In this document: one piece after another, positions 51,641 to 60,252 of the stretch
Layout of the letters: the number at the start of each line of letters is the position of its first letter
How positions within the stretch are numbered: the stretch's first letter is position 1
Assembly: GCF_004745595.1 (NCBI RefSeq)
Contig: NZ_SRLH01000004.1
Coordinates: forward strand, 310,001-374,000
Source: Flavobacterium humi
GTDB taxonomy: Bacteria > Bacteroidota > Bacteroidia > Flavobacteriales > Flavobacteriaceae
Direction of reading: 5' to 3'
Length of the DNA: 64,000 nucleotides
The notes under the pieces: generated by a model
Told to the model about the DNA's origin: nothing
Seen by the model: the letters and a program-made list of their open reading frames with translations, nothing else
The model's database searches: none
Made by a program: the position numbers and the translations under genes

Positions 51641-52423
51641 TTATTTTTCTTGGGTTACTTTAACTTCCTGAACTACCGGGATGGTGTCAACATCTTTGAA
51701 ATAATCGATTAATACGTTTCTGAGTTTGTATTCCAGGTCATATACTTTTATCGAATCTTTGAAAAAGGTCATATTGTCGCCACCGTTGGATAAATAATCG
51801 GAGGTAACAACATAATAAGTCTTATCCAGGATTAACGGCTGGTTTTTGACCCTGATGTCTTTGACTTCATTGGCGGCGGTAATGGTAAAAGTGATGCCTG
51901 CCAAAGGATGCGGTTTTTTCTCTTTCACAAAATAATTGGTAAGCTCCACGATTTTTTCTCCCTTAAGGGCAACGACAACGGTCGTGTTTTCGAAAGGCAT
52001 GATTTCAAAAGCGGTCCTTGTGGTAACATTTCCTTTAGGAAGAATGGCACGGATCCCACCATGGTTCAAAATGCAGATATCGATTTCTTTTCCTTCTCTT
52101 TTTCTGAAAACCGGAGTGGTTTTGGCTAAAGTGACATTGGCTAAAAGATCTCCGATCGGGGTTTGCCACTGGCCGGTGCTTTTGTCTAAAGTTTCAGGGC
52201 AAGTTGCCAGTACATTGTCCAGGTCAGCATCGATCCGGGTACGGTATGGGGCAATAAAATCGTCGTATTTTTGAACAGTAGCCGCTTTTTCATTGATATT
52301 GATTTGCTTCCCTTCAATTTTTGTAACCACTAATTGTGCAGCACAATAATTTCCGGAAACAAGTAACGTTAAAATTAAAACAAAATGCTTTAAAACTGTT
52401 ACACTCTTTTTTACATTTACCAT
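51641..52423 (-). CDS. 5'-nucleotidase C-terminal (substrate-binding) domain protein
   Basis: The 260-residue protein has a Sec-type signal (VKKSVTVLKHFVLILTLLVSG, cleavage near CAAQ). The 5'-nucleotidase C domain follows: LANVTLAKTTPVF, ICILNHGGIRAILPKGNVTTRTAFEIMPFENTTVVVALKGEKIVEL (about 115-160), SDYLSNGGDNMTFFKDS. It has no metallophosphatase half. Stop-to-start distance to the catalytic gene is 5 bp, so both are translated from one mRNA. The order is C-domain first, then catalytic domain, the reverse of the single-chain enzymes. Confidence 0.9.
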   Translation of the reverse strand: MVNVKKSVTVLKHFVLILTLLVSGNYCAAQLVVTKIEGKQININEKAATVQKYDDFIAPYRTRIDADLDNVLATCPETLDKSTGQWQTPIGDLLANVTLAKTTPVFRKREGKEIDICILNHGGIRAILPKGNVTTRTAFEIMPFENTTVVVALKGEKIVELTNYFVKEKKPHPLAGITFTITAANEVKDIRVKNQPLILDKTYYVVTSDYLSNGGDNMTFFKDSIKVYDLEYKLRNVLIDYFKDVDTIPVVQEVKVTQEK

Positions 52424-52444
52424 GGCAATTGAATCTTAATTGAT

Positions 52445-52477
52445 TAATTTTGTTTTCAAGATTAATATGCAAAAGTA
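52445..52477. promoter_or_regulatory. Divergent promoter region between the 5'-nucleotidase operon and DUF6913
   Basis: A plus-strand TAATTTTG (52445-52452) could serve DUF6913 (ATG 52480), and a minus-strand TACTTTTG (plus CAAAAGTA at 52470-52477) could serve the nucleotidase pair. The TTG elements are not well placed (spacing about 13 for the plus strand), so this is a tentative call. Confidence 0.4.
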
Positions 52478-52479
52478 CT

Positions 52480-52998
52480 ATGTTTATAAAGTATATAAAA
52501 GAATTATCCGTAAAAAAAATATTAAAAAGTAATCTGCATAATGTTACGCCAAGTTCTCTTACATCGCCCATCAAAACCATAGGAATATTAGTGGATGAAA
52601 GCTATTTTATGGATAAAGAGCAACTTATAGAGGAAATTGCCGCCAACGGAATCCGAAAAGACGATATCAAAATGATTGTTTTTAAGGATAAAATAAAGAA
52701 AAACGAAACGTTCGCCTATCCTGCGTTCAGTAATAAGAATATGGGTTGGAAAGGAGATTTGACGCTTGATTCGATTACGGAATTCATAGAAACCCCGTTT
52801 GACATGCTCATTAGCTATTATGATACGGAAAAAGCACCGTTATTGCTTATAACACATCATTCAAAAGCCTTGTTTAAGGCCGGTTTTTCCACAGTAGACA
52901 AAAGGCTCAATCATTTGATGATCAATACAAATGCCGAAAATTACAAGGTTTTCGTGCACGAGTTGTTCAGGTATTTAAAAATTTTAAACAAAATATAA
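52480..52998 (+). CDS. DUF6913 family protein
   Basis: The 172-residue cytoplasmic protein begins MFIKYIKELSVKKILKSNLHN; the family start is this ATG (a TTG 30 bp earlier would overlap the promoter). The region KTIGILVDESYFMDKEQLIEEIAANGIRKDDIKMIVFKDK reads like a small Rossmann-type domain, and DMLISYYDTEKAPLLLITHHSKALFKAGFS is conserved in flavobacterial relatives from memory. It stops 3 bp before the dapA ATG, so it is co-transcribed with dapA. Function unknown. Confidence 0.82.
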   Translation: MFIKYIKELSVKKILKSNLHNVTPSSLTSPIKTIGILVDESYFMDKEQLIEEIAANGIRKDDIKMIVFKDKIKKNETFAYPAFSNKNMGWKGDLTLDSITEFIETPFDMLISYYDTEKAPLLLITHHSKALFKAGFSTVDKRLNHLMINTNAENYKVFVHELFRYLKILNKI

Positions 52999-53001
52999 AA
53001 C

Positions 53002-53883
53002 ATGCAAGCATTTATTGGTACTGGAGTGGCACTTGTGACCCCTTTTAAAAAAGATTTTTCTGTCGATACCGACGCTTTAAAGAAAATCGTTAATTACGTA
53101 ATTGACGGAGGGGTTGAATACCTGGTCGTTCTAGGGACAACAGGCGAACCGGCGACCTTAAGCGAGGAAGAGCAGGAATTAGTGATTTCTACCATAGTTG
53201 AGGCAAATAACGGAAGATTGCCGCTTGTTCTGGGCGTTGGCGGGAACAACACGCATAAAGTCGTTGCGGAATTGGAAAACAAGGATTTGTCGAGGTTCCA
53301 GGCCATACTTTCCGTGTCGCCTTATTACAACAAGCCAACACAGGAAGGGATTTACCAGCATTTTAAAATGATTGCCGAAACATCGCCTATTCCAGTAATC
53401 CTATATAATGTACCGGGAAGGACTGCAAGCAATATGCTGCCGGAAACAGTTTTAAGGCTGGCAAAAGAGTTTAAGAATATTATCGGGATCAAGGAAGCTG
53501 CCGGCGATATTGTCCAGGCAATGAAGTTAATCCAGCACAAACCGAAAGACTTCCTGGTAATTTCCGGGGATGATATGGTGGCGCTTCCAATGGTTTTGGC
53601 CGGCGGATCCGGTGTTATCTCTGTAATTGGGGAAGGCTATCCGAAAGAATTTTCAGAAATGATCCGCTTGGGGCTTCAGCGAAAAGTGGACGAGGCGTAT
53701 GCGCTGCACTATAAATTGATGGACAGCATCGATATGATTTTTGAGCAAGGAAACCCTGGCGGAGTGAAAGAAATTTTCAAATCGTTGGGACTATCTGAAA
53801 ATACTGTTCGTTTGCCGCTGGTAAATGTAGATGCGAACCTGGCCGGAAGACTTGATTCGTTTACAAAACAACTGTCTAAATAA
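53002..53883 (+). CDS. dapA: 4-hydroxy-tetrahydrodipicolinate synthase
   Basis: DapA condenses pyruvate with aspartate semialdehyde in lysine/diaminopimelate synthesis. The 293-residue TIM barrel has the catalytic residues Thr46/Thr47 (GTTGEP), Tyr109 (SPYYN), Tyr135 (ILYNVPGR) and the Schiff-base Lys164 (GIKEAAGD). It follows DUF6913 by 3 bp. It is a normal member of the family and probably tetrameric. Confidence 0.97.
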   Translation: MQAFIGTGVALVTPFKKDFSVDTDALKKIVNYVIDGGVEYLVVLGTTGEPATLSEEEQELVISTIVEANNGRLPLVLGVGGNNTHKVVAELENKDLSRFQAILSVSPYYNKPTQEGIYQHFKMIAETSPIPVILYNVPGRTASNMLPETVLRLAKEFKNIIGIKEAAGDIVQAMKLIQHKPKDFLVISGDDMVALPMVLAGGSGVISVIGEGYPKEFSEMIRLGLQRKVDEAYALHYKLMDSIDMIFEQGNPGGVKEIFKSLGLSENTVRLPLVNVDANLAGRLDSFTKQLSK

Positions 53884-53898
53884 CAGTGAAAAATAAAG

Positions 53899-53929
53899 TT
53901 TTGTATATAAGAATAATTAATTAAATTTG
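53899..53929 (+). promoter_or_regulatory. Promoter of the bamD-rpoZ-coaBC-porD-recN unit
   Basis: TTTTG (53899-53903), an 18-nt spacer and TAAATTTG (53922-53929) match the Bacteroidota consensus, 57 bp before the bamD ATG and 16 bp after the dapA stop. Confidence 0.8.
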
Positions 53930-53986
53930 CGGTTCGTTTTGTGGAAACCTAAAGGCTGACAAATTCGACTGTTTTATAGAAAAAAT

Positions 53987-54781
53987 ATGAATAAAATAAT
54001 ATATGTGTTCCTGCTTACGGTGTTATTTTCGTCTTGTAACGAATACCAAAGAGCAATTAAGTCTGAAGATGTAGGTGTAAAGTTTGACGTAGCGACAAAA
54101 AAATACGAAGCCGGAAAATACGAAAAAGCGATCCGTTTGTTCGAACAGATTGCCCCTGCCTACAGAGGAAAACCTCAGGCGGAAAAAATGTTTTATATGT
54201 TCGCGCAGTCGTATTATAAGACAAAACAGTATTATTTGTCAGGGTATCAGTTTGAAAGTTTTGCAGCGCTTTATCCAAAAAGCGAAAAGGCGGAAGAAGC
54301 GGCTTTTTTATCTGCGAAATCTTACGCCCAATTATCTCCGGTATATTCTTTGGATCAGGCGGATACAGATAAAGCCATCACAAAATTGCAGGCTTTTATC
54401 AACAATTACCCGAACTCTTCTTACATGCCTGAAGCGAACGAATTGGTAAAAAACCTACGGGAGAAACTGGAGAAGAAAGCCTTCGAGATCGCAAAACAGT
54501 ACAATACCATTTCGGATTATAAAACCGCGATCAAGGCATTGGATAATTTCATTTCAGATTATCCTGGAACACCATTTAAGGAAAAAGCCTTATATTACAA
54601 ATTGGATTCTTGCTATAACTTGGCCATCAACAGTGTCCCGGCTAAAATGGAAGAAAGGCTGAATGCCGCTAAATTGGCGTATGCCTCTTTGATGAAATTC
54701 AATGCCAATACGGAATACAAAAAAATAGCTGACGATATGTTGGCCAGGATTGATAAAGATTTACAACAATTTTCTAAATAA
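53987..54781 (+). CDS. bamD: Outer-membrane protein assembly factor BamD
   Basis: The 264-residue lipoprotein starts MNKIIYVFLLTVLFSSCNEYQRAIKS (lipobox cysteine at about residue 17). TPR-like helical repeats follow: KYEKAIRLFEQIAPAYRGKPQAEKMFYMFAQSYYKTKQY, then FAALYPKSEKAEEAAFLSAKSYAQLSPVYSLD and the C-terminal DYKTAIKALDNFISDYPGTPFKEKALYY. BamD is an essential part of the BAM complex with BamA at the outer membrane. It is lipid-anchored at the periplasmic face. rpoZ follows at 10 bp. Confidence 0.94.
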   Translation: MNKIIYVFLLTVLFSSCNEYQRAIKSEDVGVKFDVATKKYEAGKYEKAIRLFEQIAPAYRGKPQAEKMFYMFAQSYYKTKQYYLSGYQFESFAALYPKSEKAEEAAFLSAKSYAQLSPVYSLDQADTDKAITKLQAFINNYPNSSYMPEANELVKNLREKLEKKAFEIAKQYNTISDYKTAIKALDNFISDYPGTPFKEKALYYKLDSCYNLAINSVPAKMEERLNAAKLAYASLMKFNANTEYKKIADDMLARIDKDLQQFSK

Positions 54782-54791
54782 AGTAAAAGTC

Positions 54792-55106
54792 ATGGATTTA
54801 AAAAAGACTACAGCTCCCGTAAACACGATAACATACAACAAAAATGTTATTGAAGAACCTACGGGAAATGTTTATGAAGCGATTACCATAATAGCAAGGA
54901 GAGCCAATCAGATCAACTCTGAAATTAAAAAAGAGTTAATTGAAAAATTGGAGGAGTTTGCTACTTACAATGATAGTTTAGAAGAAGTTTTTGAAAATAA
55001 AGAGCAAATCGAAGTTTCAAAATTTTATGAAAAATTGCCAAAACCGCATGCGTTGGCAGTTCAGGAATGGTTAGAGAATAAAATCTACTATAAATCTACA
55101 AAATAA
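54792..55106 (+). CDS. rpoZ: RNA polymerase omega subunit (Bacteroidota type)
   Basis: The 104-residue protein begins MDLKKTTAPVNTITYNKNVIEEPTGNVYEAITIIARRANQINSEIKKELIEKL. The EAITIIARRANQI segment matches the conserved omega helix. The chosen start is the ATG at 54792, after the bamD stop; an in-frame ATG at 54750 inside bamD is not used. Omega assists assembly of the RNA polymerase beta' subunit. It sits in the usual place between bamD and coaBC. Confidence 0.93.
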   Translation: MDLKKTTAPVNTITYNKNVIEEPTGNVYEAITIIARRANQINSEIKKELIEKLEEFATYNDSLEEVFENKEQIEVSKFYEKLPKPHALAVQEWLENKIYYKSTK

Positions 55107-55114
55107 AACAACCG

Positions 55115-56323
55115 ATGTCTGTTTTAAGCGGTAAGAAGATAATACTGGGCGTTTCTGGTGGAATTGCCGCTTATAAATCTGCGTCATTGGTTAGACTTTT
55201 TATAAAAGCAGGAGCACATGTCCAAGTGATAATGACTCCTGCTTCTAAGGATTTTGTAACGCCGTTAACACTTTCCACACTATCCAAAAATCCTGTCCAT
55301 TCCAGTTTTTTTAATGAGGAGGATGCAAATGCCGTATGGAACAACCATGTAGATTTGGCTCTTTGGGCCGATTACATCGTTATTGCGCCGGCCACAGCCA
55401 ATACCATGTCCAAAATGGTTAATGGGAATTGCGATAATTTGCTGATAGCTATTTATTTATCGGCAAAATGCCCGGTTTATATCGCTCCGGCAATGGACCT
55501 GGATATGTACAAACATCCTTCTACAACAGCTAGCTTTGAAGCTTTCCGGAAATTCGGGAATACCATTATCCCGGCCGAAAAAGGCGAACTGGCTAGTGGG
55601 CTTTCCGGAGAAGGCCGAATGGCTGAACCCGAGAATATCATCGCTTTCCTTGAAAAGGATATTGAAAGCAAATTGCCGCTCAAAGGCAAAAAGGTCCTGG
55701 TTACGGCCGGGCCTACTTTTGAAGCTATCGATCCTGTGCGGTTCATAGGGAACCATTCTTCAGGGAAAATGGGTTTTGATATCGCCGCCGCCGCCGCCAA
55801 TTTGGGAGCGGAAGTCGTTTTGGTATCGGGACCGACACATCTGCAGACCAAAAATCCTTCGATACATTTGGTGAAAGTGACTTCTGCCGAAGAAATGTAT
55901 ACTGCCTGCCATCTTTATTTCAATGATGTCGATGTGGCCATTGCTGCCGCAGCCGTAGCGGATTACAAACCTAAAAATGTGGCTTCGCAGAAAATAAAAA
56001 AGAACGACACTACGTTTTCTATTGAACTGGAAAAGACAAAAGACATCCTGGCATCATTGGGCCAGATCAAAAAAAATCAGTTTTTAATTGGTTTTGCGCT
56101 TGAAACCGAAAATGAAATTGAGCATGCCAAGTTGAAAATCCAGAAAAAAAACCTAGATTTGATTGTTCTTAATTCTTTAAATGATACAGGGGCAGGTTTT
56201 GGAAAACCGACAAATAAGGTTACCTTTATCGATAAGGATTTCAAAATCGAACCCCAGGAACTGAAATCTAAAGAAGAAGTTGCGATAGATATTGTAAATA
56301 AAATTATTTCTCATTATGCGTAA
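55115..56323 (+). CDS. coaBC: Bifunctional phosphopantothenoylcysteine decarboxylase / phosphopantothenate-cysteine ligase
   Basis: CoaBC makes 4'-phosphopantetheine precursors for coenzyme A. The 402-residue protein has CoaC (about 1-185: KKIILGVSGGIAAYKSASLVRLF, NNHVDLALWADYIVIAPATANTMSKM with the catalytic His, and PAMDLDMY) and CoaB (about 190-402: KVLVTAGPTFEAIDPVRFIGNHSSGKMG, with CTP-binding residues). Both halves are complete. It overlaps porD by 8 bp. Confidence 0.96.
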   Translation: MSVLSGKKIILGVSGGIAAYKSASLVRLFIKAGAHVQVIMTPASKDFVTPLTLSTLSKNPVHSSFFNEEDANAVWNNHVDLALWADYIVIAPATANTMSKMVNGNCDNLLIAIYLSAKCPVYIAPAMDLDMYKHPSTTASFEAFRKFGNTIIPAEKGELASGLSGEGRMAEPENIIAFLEKDIESKLPLKGKKVLVTAGPTFEAIDPVRFIGNHSSGKMGFDIAAAAANLGAEVVLVSGPTHLQTKNPSIHLVKVTSAEEMYTACHLYFNDVDVAIAAAAVADYKPKNVASQKIKKNDTTFSIELEKTKDILASLGQIKKNQFLIGFALETENEIEHAKLKIQKKNLDLIVLNSLNDTGAGFGKPTNKVTFIDKDFKIEPQELKSKEEVAIDIVNKIISHYA

Positions 56324-57200
56324 AATAGTAGTTGGTTGTTTTCTGTTGTTTTTTGGGTTTGCACAAGCCCAGGAGCTTAATTGTTCCGTAGCATTCAATA
56401 CCGACCAGGTGGCAGCCACTAACCAGCAAATATTCAAGACACTTCAAAAAGCGCTGACCGAATTTATCAACAATACCAAATGGTCGCAGCAAACCTATAG
56501 CGGTGTTGAGAAAATAGAATGTTCCTTTTTTTTCAACATTACCTCTTACAGCGCCGACCAGTTTACAGGATCGCTGCAGGTGCAGGCAAACAGGCCGGTA
56601 TTCAATTCCACGTATGCTACACCGATTTTAAATATAAACGACAAAGAAGTTAATTTCACGTATACAGAATTCCAGAATTTAACGTTCAATCCTAACTCTT
56701 TCGATTCCAATTTGCTTTCCATCGTGGCGTTTTATGCAAACATGATTGTAGCCGTCGATGCGGATACTTTTTCGCTTGAAGGCGGTTCAAAATCCCTTGA
56801 AAGCGCTCAGAATATTGTTAATATGGCACAGCAAACACAGGAAAAAGCCTGGACTTCAGCCGGGAACCAAAACAGGTTTTATTTGGTAAATGACATGCTT
56901 TCGCCAACATTCGCCCCTTTTAGAAAAGCCATGTACGAATACCATTTCAAGGCATTGGACAAGATGAGTGAGAGCCAAAAAGAAGGAAAAGAAGGTGTGA
57001 AAAACGCTTTGAAAACATTGGTGGAAGTTTCCAATGTAAGGCCCAATGCGTACCTGACAAGAGTTTTTTTTGATGCCAAAGCCGATGAGATCGTAAGTAT
57101 TTTTACCGATGGCCCGAAAGTTGAAATTACAGATGTAATTGACAACCTGAACAGATTATCTCCAACAAATTCAAGCAAGTGGGGACGGATTAGTTATTAA
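56316..57200 (+). CDS. porD: Type IX secretion system protein PorD (DUF4835 family)
   Basis: The 294-residue protein has a signal peptide (MRKIVVGCFLLFFGFAQAQE) and the DUF4835/PorD fold: NTDQVAATNQQIFKTLQKALTEFINNTKWSQQTYSGVEKIECSFFFNI and the later FMRNPNAYLTRVFFDAKADEIVSIF-like region (NVRPNAYLTRVFFDAKADEIVSIF). PorD is a periplasmic or outer-membrane-associated accessory of the T9SS. Its presence fits the four T9SS cargo genes in this window. It overlaps coaBC by 8 bp and recN starts 9 bp after it. Confidence 0.88.
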   Translation: MRKIVVGCFLLFFGFAQAQELNCSVAFNTDQVAATNQQIFKTLQKALTEFINNTKWSQQTYSGVEKIECSFFFNITSYSADQFTGSLQVQANRPVFNSTYATPILNINDKEVNFTYTEFQNLTFNPNSFDSNLLSIVAFYANMIVAVDADTFSLEGGSKSLESAQNIVNMAQQTQEKAWTSAGNQNRFYLVNDMLSPTFAPFRKAMYEYHFKALDKMSESQKEGKEGVKNALKTLVEVSNVRPNAYLTRVFFDAKADEIVSIFTDGPKVEITDVIDNLNRLSPTNSSKWGRISY

Positions 57201-57209
57201 ATTCTCATT

Positions 57210-58862
57210 ATGCTTATTTCATTATCTATAAAAAATTTCGCTTTGATCGAGCAGTTGGAAATGAATTTTTCCGACCAATTGTCTATTATTACCGGGGAAA
57301 CCGGAGCCGGAAAATCCATTTTGCTTGGTGCCCTGGGATTGGTGCTGGGAAAACGCGCCGATTTGACTTCGCTAAAAGATAAAGAACAGAAATGTGTCAT
57401 CGAAGCACATTTTCAGATAAATAAATATAATTTACAGGCTTTTTTTGAGGATAATGACCTCGATTATGAAGATACAACGATCATTAGGAGGGAAATCCTG
57501 CCTTCGGGGAAATCCAGGGCTTTTGTAAATGATAGCCCGGTAAACCTTACGGAATTACAGGATTTAAGTGATTTTTTGTTAGACATTCATTCGCAGCACC
57601 AAACGCAGGAATTGTCCAATGAAGAATACCAAATCCGGATCCTTGATGCTGTGGCCGGTCACCAGGATAACCTGGATGCCTACGAGTTACAATTGTCCCA
57701 TTATAAATCCGCCAAAAGCGAATTGAAAAAACTGCTGGCAGAAAAGGAAAGCCTGGCCAAAGAGCAGGATTACAATTCTTTTTTGCTGGAAGAATTACTT
57801 TCGGCGCATTTGAAACCGGGTGAGCAATCCGAATTGGAAAGTGTTTTTGAAAAGCTGAACAATGTCGAATTCATCAAGGAAAACCTAGACAAATCACTGG
57901 CAATTTCCAATGAAGAGCAAATGGGAATTATCCAAAACCTGAAAGAAGTAAAAGCGTCCCTTCAGAAAATAGCAAATATATCGCCTGATTTCAACGGATT
58001 GTTTGAAAGGGTGTCAAGTGTCCTGATAGAGTTTGACGATATTTCGAATGAGCTTCAGCAGCAAGCCGAAAAATTGGTTAACGACCCTGAAAAATTAGAA
58101 TTGGTCAATCAGAAACTGCAGGTTATTTATTCCCTTCAGAAAAAGCACCAGGTCGATTCTGTTGAAGAGTTGCTGGAGATTCAAAATGACCTCGATGGCA
58201 AGCTGGTATTGGCCGGTGACCTGGAAAGCCATATCCAAAGACTGGAAGGCCAAATTTCAGAAAACACAGGGAAATTAGATGCAATTGCGGCTGAAATAAC
58301 ACAAAACAGGAACAAGGCGGTTCCGGTACTTATAGGTAAAATCACGGAGATTTTATCCCAACTGGGCATGCCGAATGCGCGTTTCCAATTTGAAATCAAG
58401 CCTTTGGAAAATTATACGCCAACAGGCAAGGATGAAATCCAATTGTTGTTTTCGGCCAATAAAGGGACCGATTTCGGATTGCTTAAAAAAGTGGCTTCCG
58501 GTGGGGAAATGTCACGGATTATGTTGGCTGTCAAAGCTGTTTTGGCAAATTATTCGAAACTGCCAACTATTATTTTTGATGAAATCGATACCGGTGTTTC
58601 AGGGGAAATTGCCCATAAAATGGGTGATATCATGAAACAGATGAGCGGCCAGATGCAGGTTTTTGCCATAACGCACCTGCCGCAGATTGCCGCTAAAGGC
58701 CATCAGCATTATAAGGTTTTCAAATCGATACAAGGAGAAACTACCGTTTCAGAATTAAAATTACTATCTCAAAATGAGCGCGTTGTGGAAATAGCGGAAA
58801 TGCTTTCGGGCAAAGATATTTCTGATTCGGCGCTTAATCATGCAAAAGCTTTGTTGAACTAA
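57210..58862 (+). CDS. recN: DNA repair protein RecN
   Basis: RecN is an SMC-like ATPase acting in double-strand break repair. The 550-residue protein has Walker A GETGAGKS (29-36), a hinge-type coiled-coil region (about 150-380: long helices such as LEKLNNVEFIKENLDKSL), and the C-terminal ABC signature ASGGEMSRIMLAVKAVL (about 428-444) with Walker B LPTIIFDEIDTGVSG (about 450-464). It is complete and typical, the last gene of the bamD unit. Confidence 0.96.
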   Translation: MLISLSIKNFALIEQLEMNFSDQLSIITGETGAGKSILLGALGLVLGKRADLTSLKDKEQKCVIEAHFQINKYNLQAFFEDNDLDYEDTTIIRREILPSGKSRAFVNDSPVNLTELQDLSDFLLDIHSQHQTQELSNEEYQIRILDAVAGHQDNLDAYELQLSHYKSAKSELKKLLAEKESLAKEQDYNSFLLEELLSAHLKPGEQSELESVFEKLNNVEFIKENLDKSLAISNEEQMGIIQNLKEVKASLQKIANISPDFNGLFERVSSVLIEFDDISNELQQQAEKLVNDPEKLELVNQKLQVIYSLQKKHQVDSVEELLEIQNDLDGKLVLAGDLESHIQRLEGQISENTGKLDAIAAEITQNRNKAVPVLIGKITEILSQLGMPNARFQFEIKPLENYTPTGKDEIQLLFSANKGTDFGLLKKVASGGEMSRIMLAVKAVLANYSKLPTIIFDEIDTGVSGEIAHKMGDIMKQMSGQMQVFAITHLPQIAAKGHQHYKVFKSIQGETTVSELKLLSQNERVVEIAEMLSGKDISDSALNHAKALLN

Positions 58863-58881
58863 TTTTTTTAAATTAAATTTG
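58851..58881 (+). promoter_or_regulatory. Promoter of fabV
   Basis: TTG at 58851-58853 (and again at 58854) followed by TAAATTTG (58874-58881), with a spacer of 17-20 nt, matches the Bacteroidota consensus just before the fabV ATG. The first TTG lies inside the end of recN. Confidence 0.7.
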
Positions 58882-58917
58882 TTCTTACAAAAACGATAAC
58901 GACAAAATAATACTATT

Positions 58918-60108
58918 ATGATTATAGAACCAAGAATGCGAGGATTTATCTGTTTGACAGCACATCCAAAAGGGTGTGAGCAAAACGTAAAAAATCAAAT
59001 TGAATATGTAAAATCAAAAGGAAAAATTGATGGAGCAAAGAAAGTTTTGGTAATTGGGGCGTCAACCGGTTTCGGATTGGCTTCAAGGATTACAAGCGCT
59101 TTTGGTTCTGATGCCGCCACTATTGGTGTCTTTTTCGAAAAACCGCCGGTAGAAGGGAAAACCGCTTCTCCGGGCTGGTATAATTCTGCTGCTTTTGAAA
59201 ATGAAGCAAAAAAAGCCGGATTGTATGCCAAGAGCATCAATGGAGATGCTTTTTCAAACGAAGTAAAACAGCAAACCATCGATATGATCAAAGCCGATTT
59301 AGGGCAGGTTGACCTGGTTATTTACAGTTTGGCTTCCCCGGTACGTATGCATCCGGTAACTGGCGTTTTGCATCGTTCGTCCCTAAAACCTATCGGAGGT
59401 ACCTTTACCAATAAAACCGTTGATTTCCATACCGGAGTTGTTTCACAGATAAGCATTGAGCCTGCAAACCAGGAAGATATCGATAATACCGTAGTGGTTA
59501 TGGGTGGAGAAGACTGGACCATGTGGATGGATGCTTTGAAAAATGCAGGTGTACTTGCAAACGGGGCTACGACAGTAGCGTACTCTTATATCGGGCCTGA
59601 AGTAACCGAGCCGGTATACAGAAAAGGGACCATCGGCCGTGCCAAAGACCATCTTGAGGCGACAGCCTTTTCTATTACGGATAGCTTAGCATCGATTAAC
59701 GGAAAAGCATATGTGTCAGTAAACAAAGCATTGGTAACACAGGCAAGTTCCGCCATTCCGGTGATTCCACTGTATATTTCGCTTTTATATAAAACAATGA
59801 AGGCAGAAGGTATCCATGAAGGATGTATCGAACAAATGCAAAGATTATATTCGCAAAGGTTGTTTAACGGAAGCGAAGTTCCTACGGATGACAAGGGAAG
59901 AATCAGGATTGATGACTGGGAAATGCGCACTGACATACAGGATAAAATTGCCAAACTTTGGCAGGATGCCACTACCGAAAACCTTTCTGAAATAGGTGAT
60001 TTGCCAGGATACAAACAAGATTTCTTAAACTTATTCGGTTTCGGGTTTGAAGGGGTTGATTACAATGCCGATACAAACGAGATGGTAAATGTGCCAAGTA
60101 TTAGTTAA
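58918..60108 (+). CDS. fabV: Enoyl-[acyl-carrier-protein] reductase FabV
   Basis: FabV performs the last reduction of type II fatty-acid elongation. The 396-residue protein is longer than FabI, with KKVLVIGASTGFGLASRITSAFGSDA (41-66) as NADH-binding Rossmann start. The catalytic Tyr234 and Lys243 are spaced by eight residues (YRKGTIGRAK), the Y-x8-K pattern of FabV. The ATG at 58918 is preceded by a consensus promoter. FabV enzymes are typically insensitive to triclosan, but that is family knowledge, not shown here. It is followed by a terminator at 60139-60160. Confidence 0.95.
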   Translation: MIIEPRMRGFICLTAHPKGCEQNVKNQIEYVKSKGKIDGAKKVLVIGASTGFGLASRITSAFGSDAATIGVFFEKPPVEGKTASPGWYNSAAFENEAKKAGLYAKSINGDAFSNEVKQQTIDMIKADLGQVDLVIYSLASPVRMHPVTGVLHRSSLKPIGGTFTNKTVDFHTGVVSQISIEPANQEDIDNTVVVMGGEDWTMWMDALKNAGVLANGATTVAYSYIGPEVTEPVYRKGTIGRAKDHLEATAFSITDSLASINGKAYVSVNKALVTQASSAIPVIPLYISLLYKTMKAEGIHEGCIEQMQRLYSQRLFNGSEVPTDDKGRIRIDDWEMRTDIQDKIAKLWQDATTENLSEIGDLPGYKQDFLNLFGFGFEGVDYNADTNEMVNVPSIS

Positions 60109-60138
60109 GAAAAAATATAAAATGTAAGAAATTTAAAC

Positions 60139-60165
60139 AACCACGATGCATTTCGTGGTTTTTTT
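60139..60165 (+). terminator. Rho-independent terminator of fabV
   Basis: AACCACGA (60139-60146), loop TGCATT and TCGTGGTT (60153-60160) then a T run form an 8-bp stem 30 bp after the fabV stop. Confidence 0.78.
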
Positions 60166-60252
60166 ATGCATTTCGTCGAGCTTTTTTAAAAATAAAAAAC
60201 AATCGGTTTTATAATTTGTAGTTTGGCTGGTTAAAACTAACAAATTATTTAA

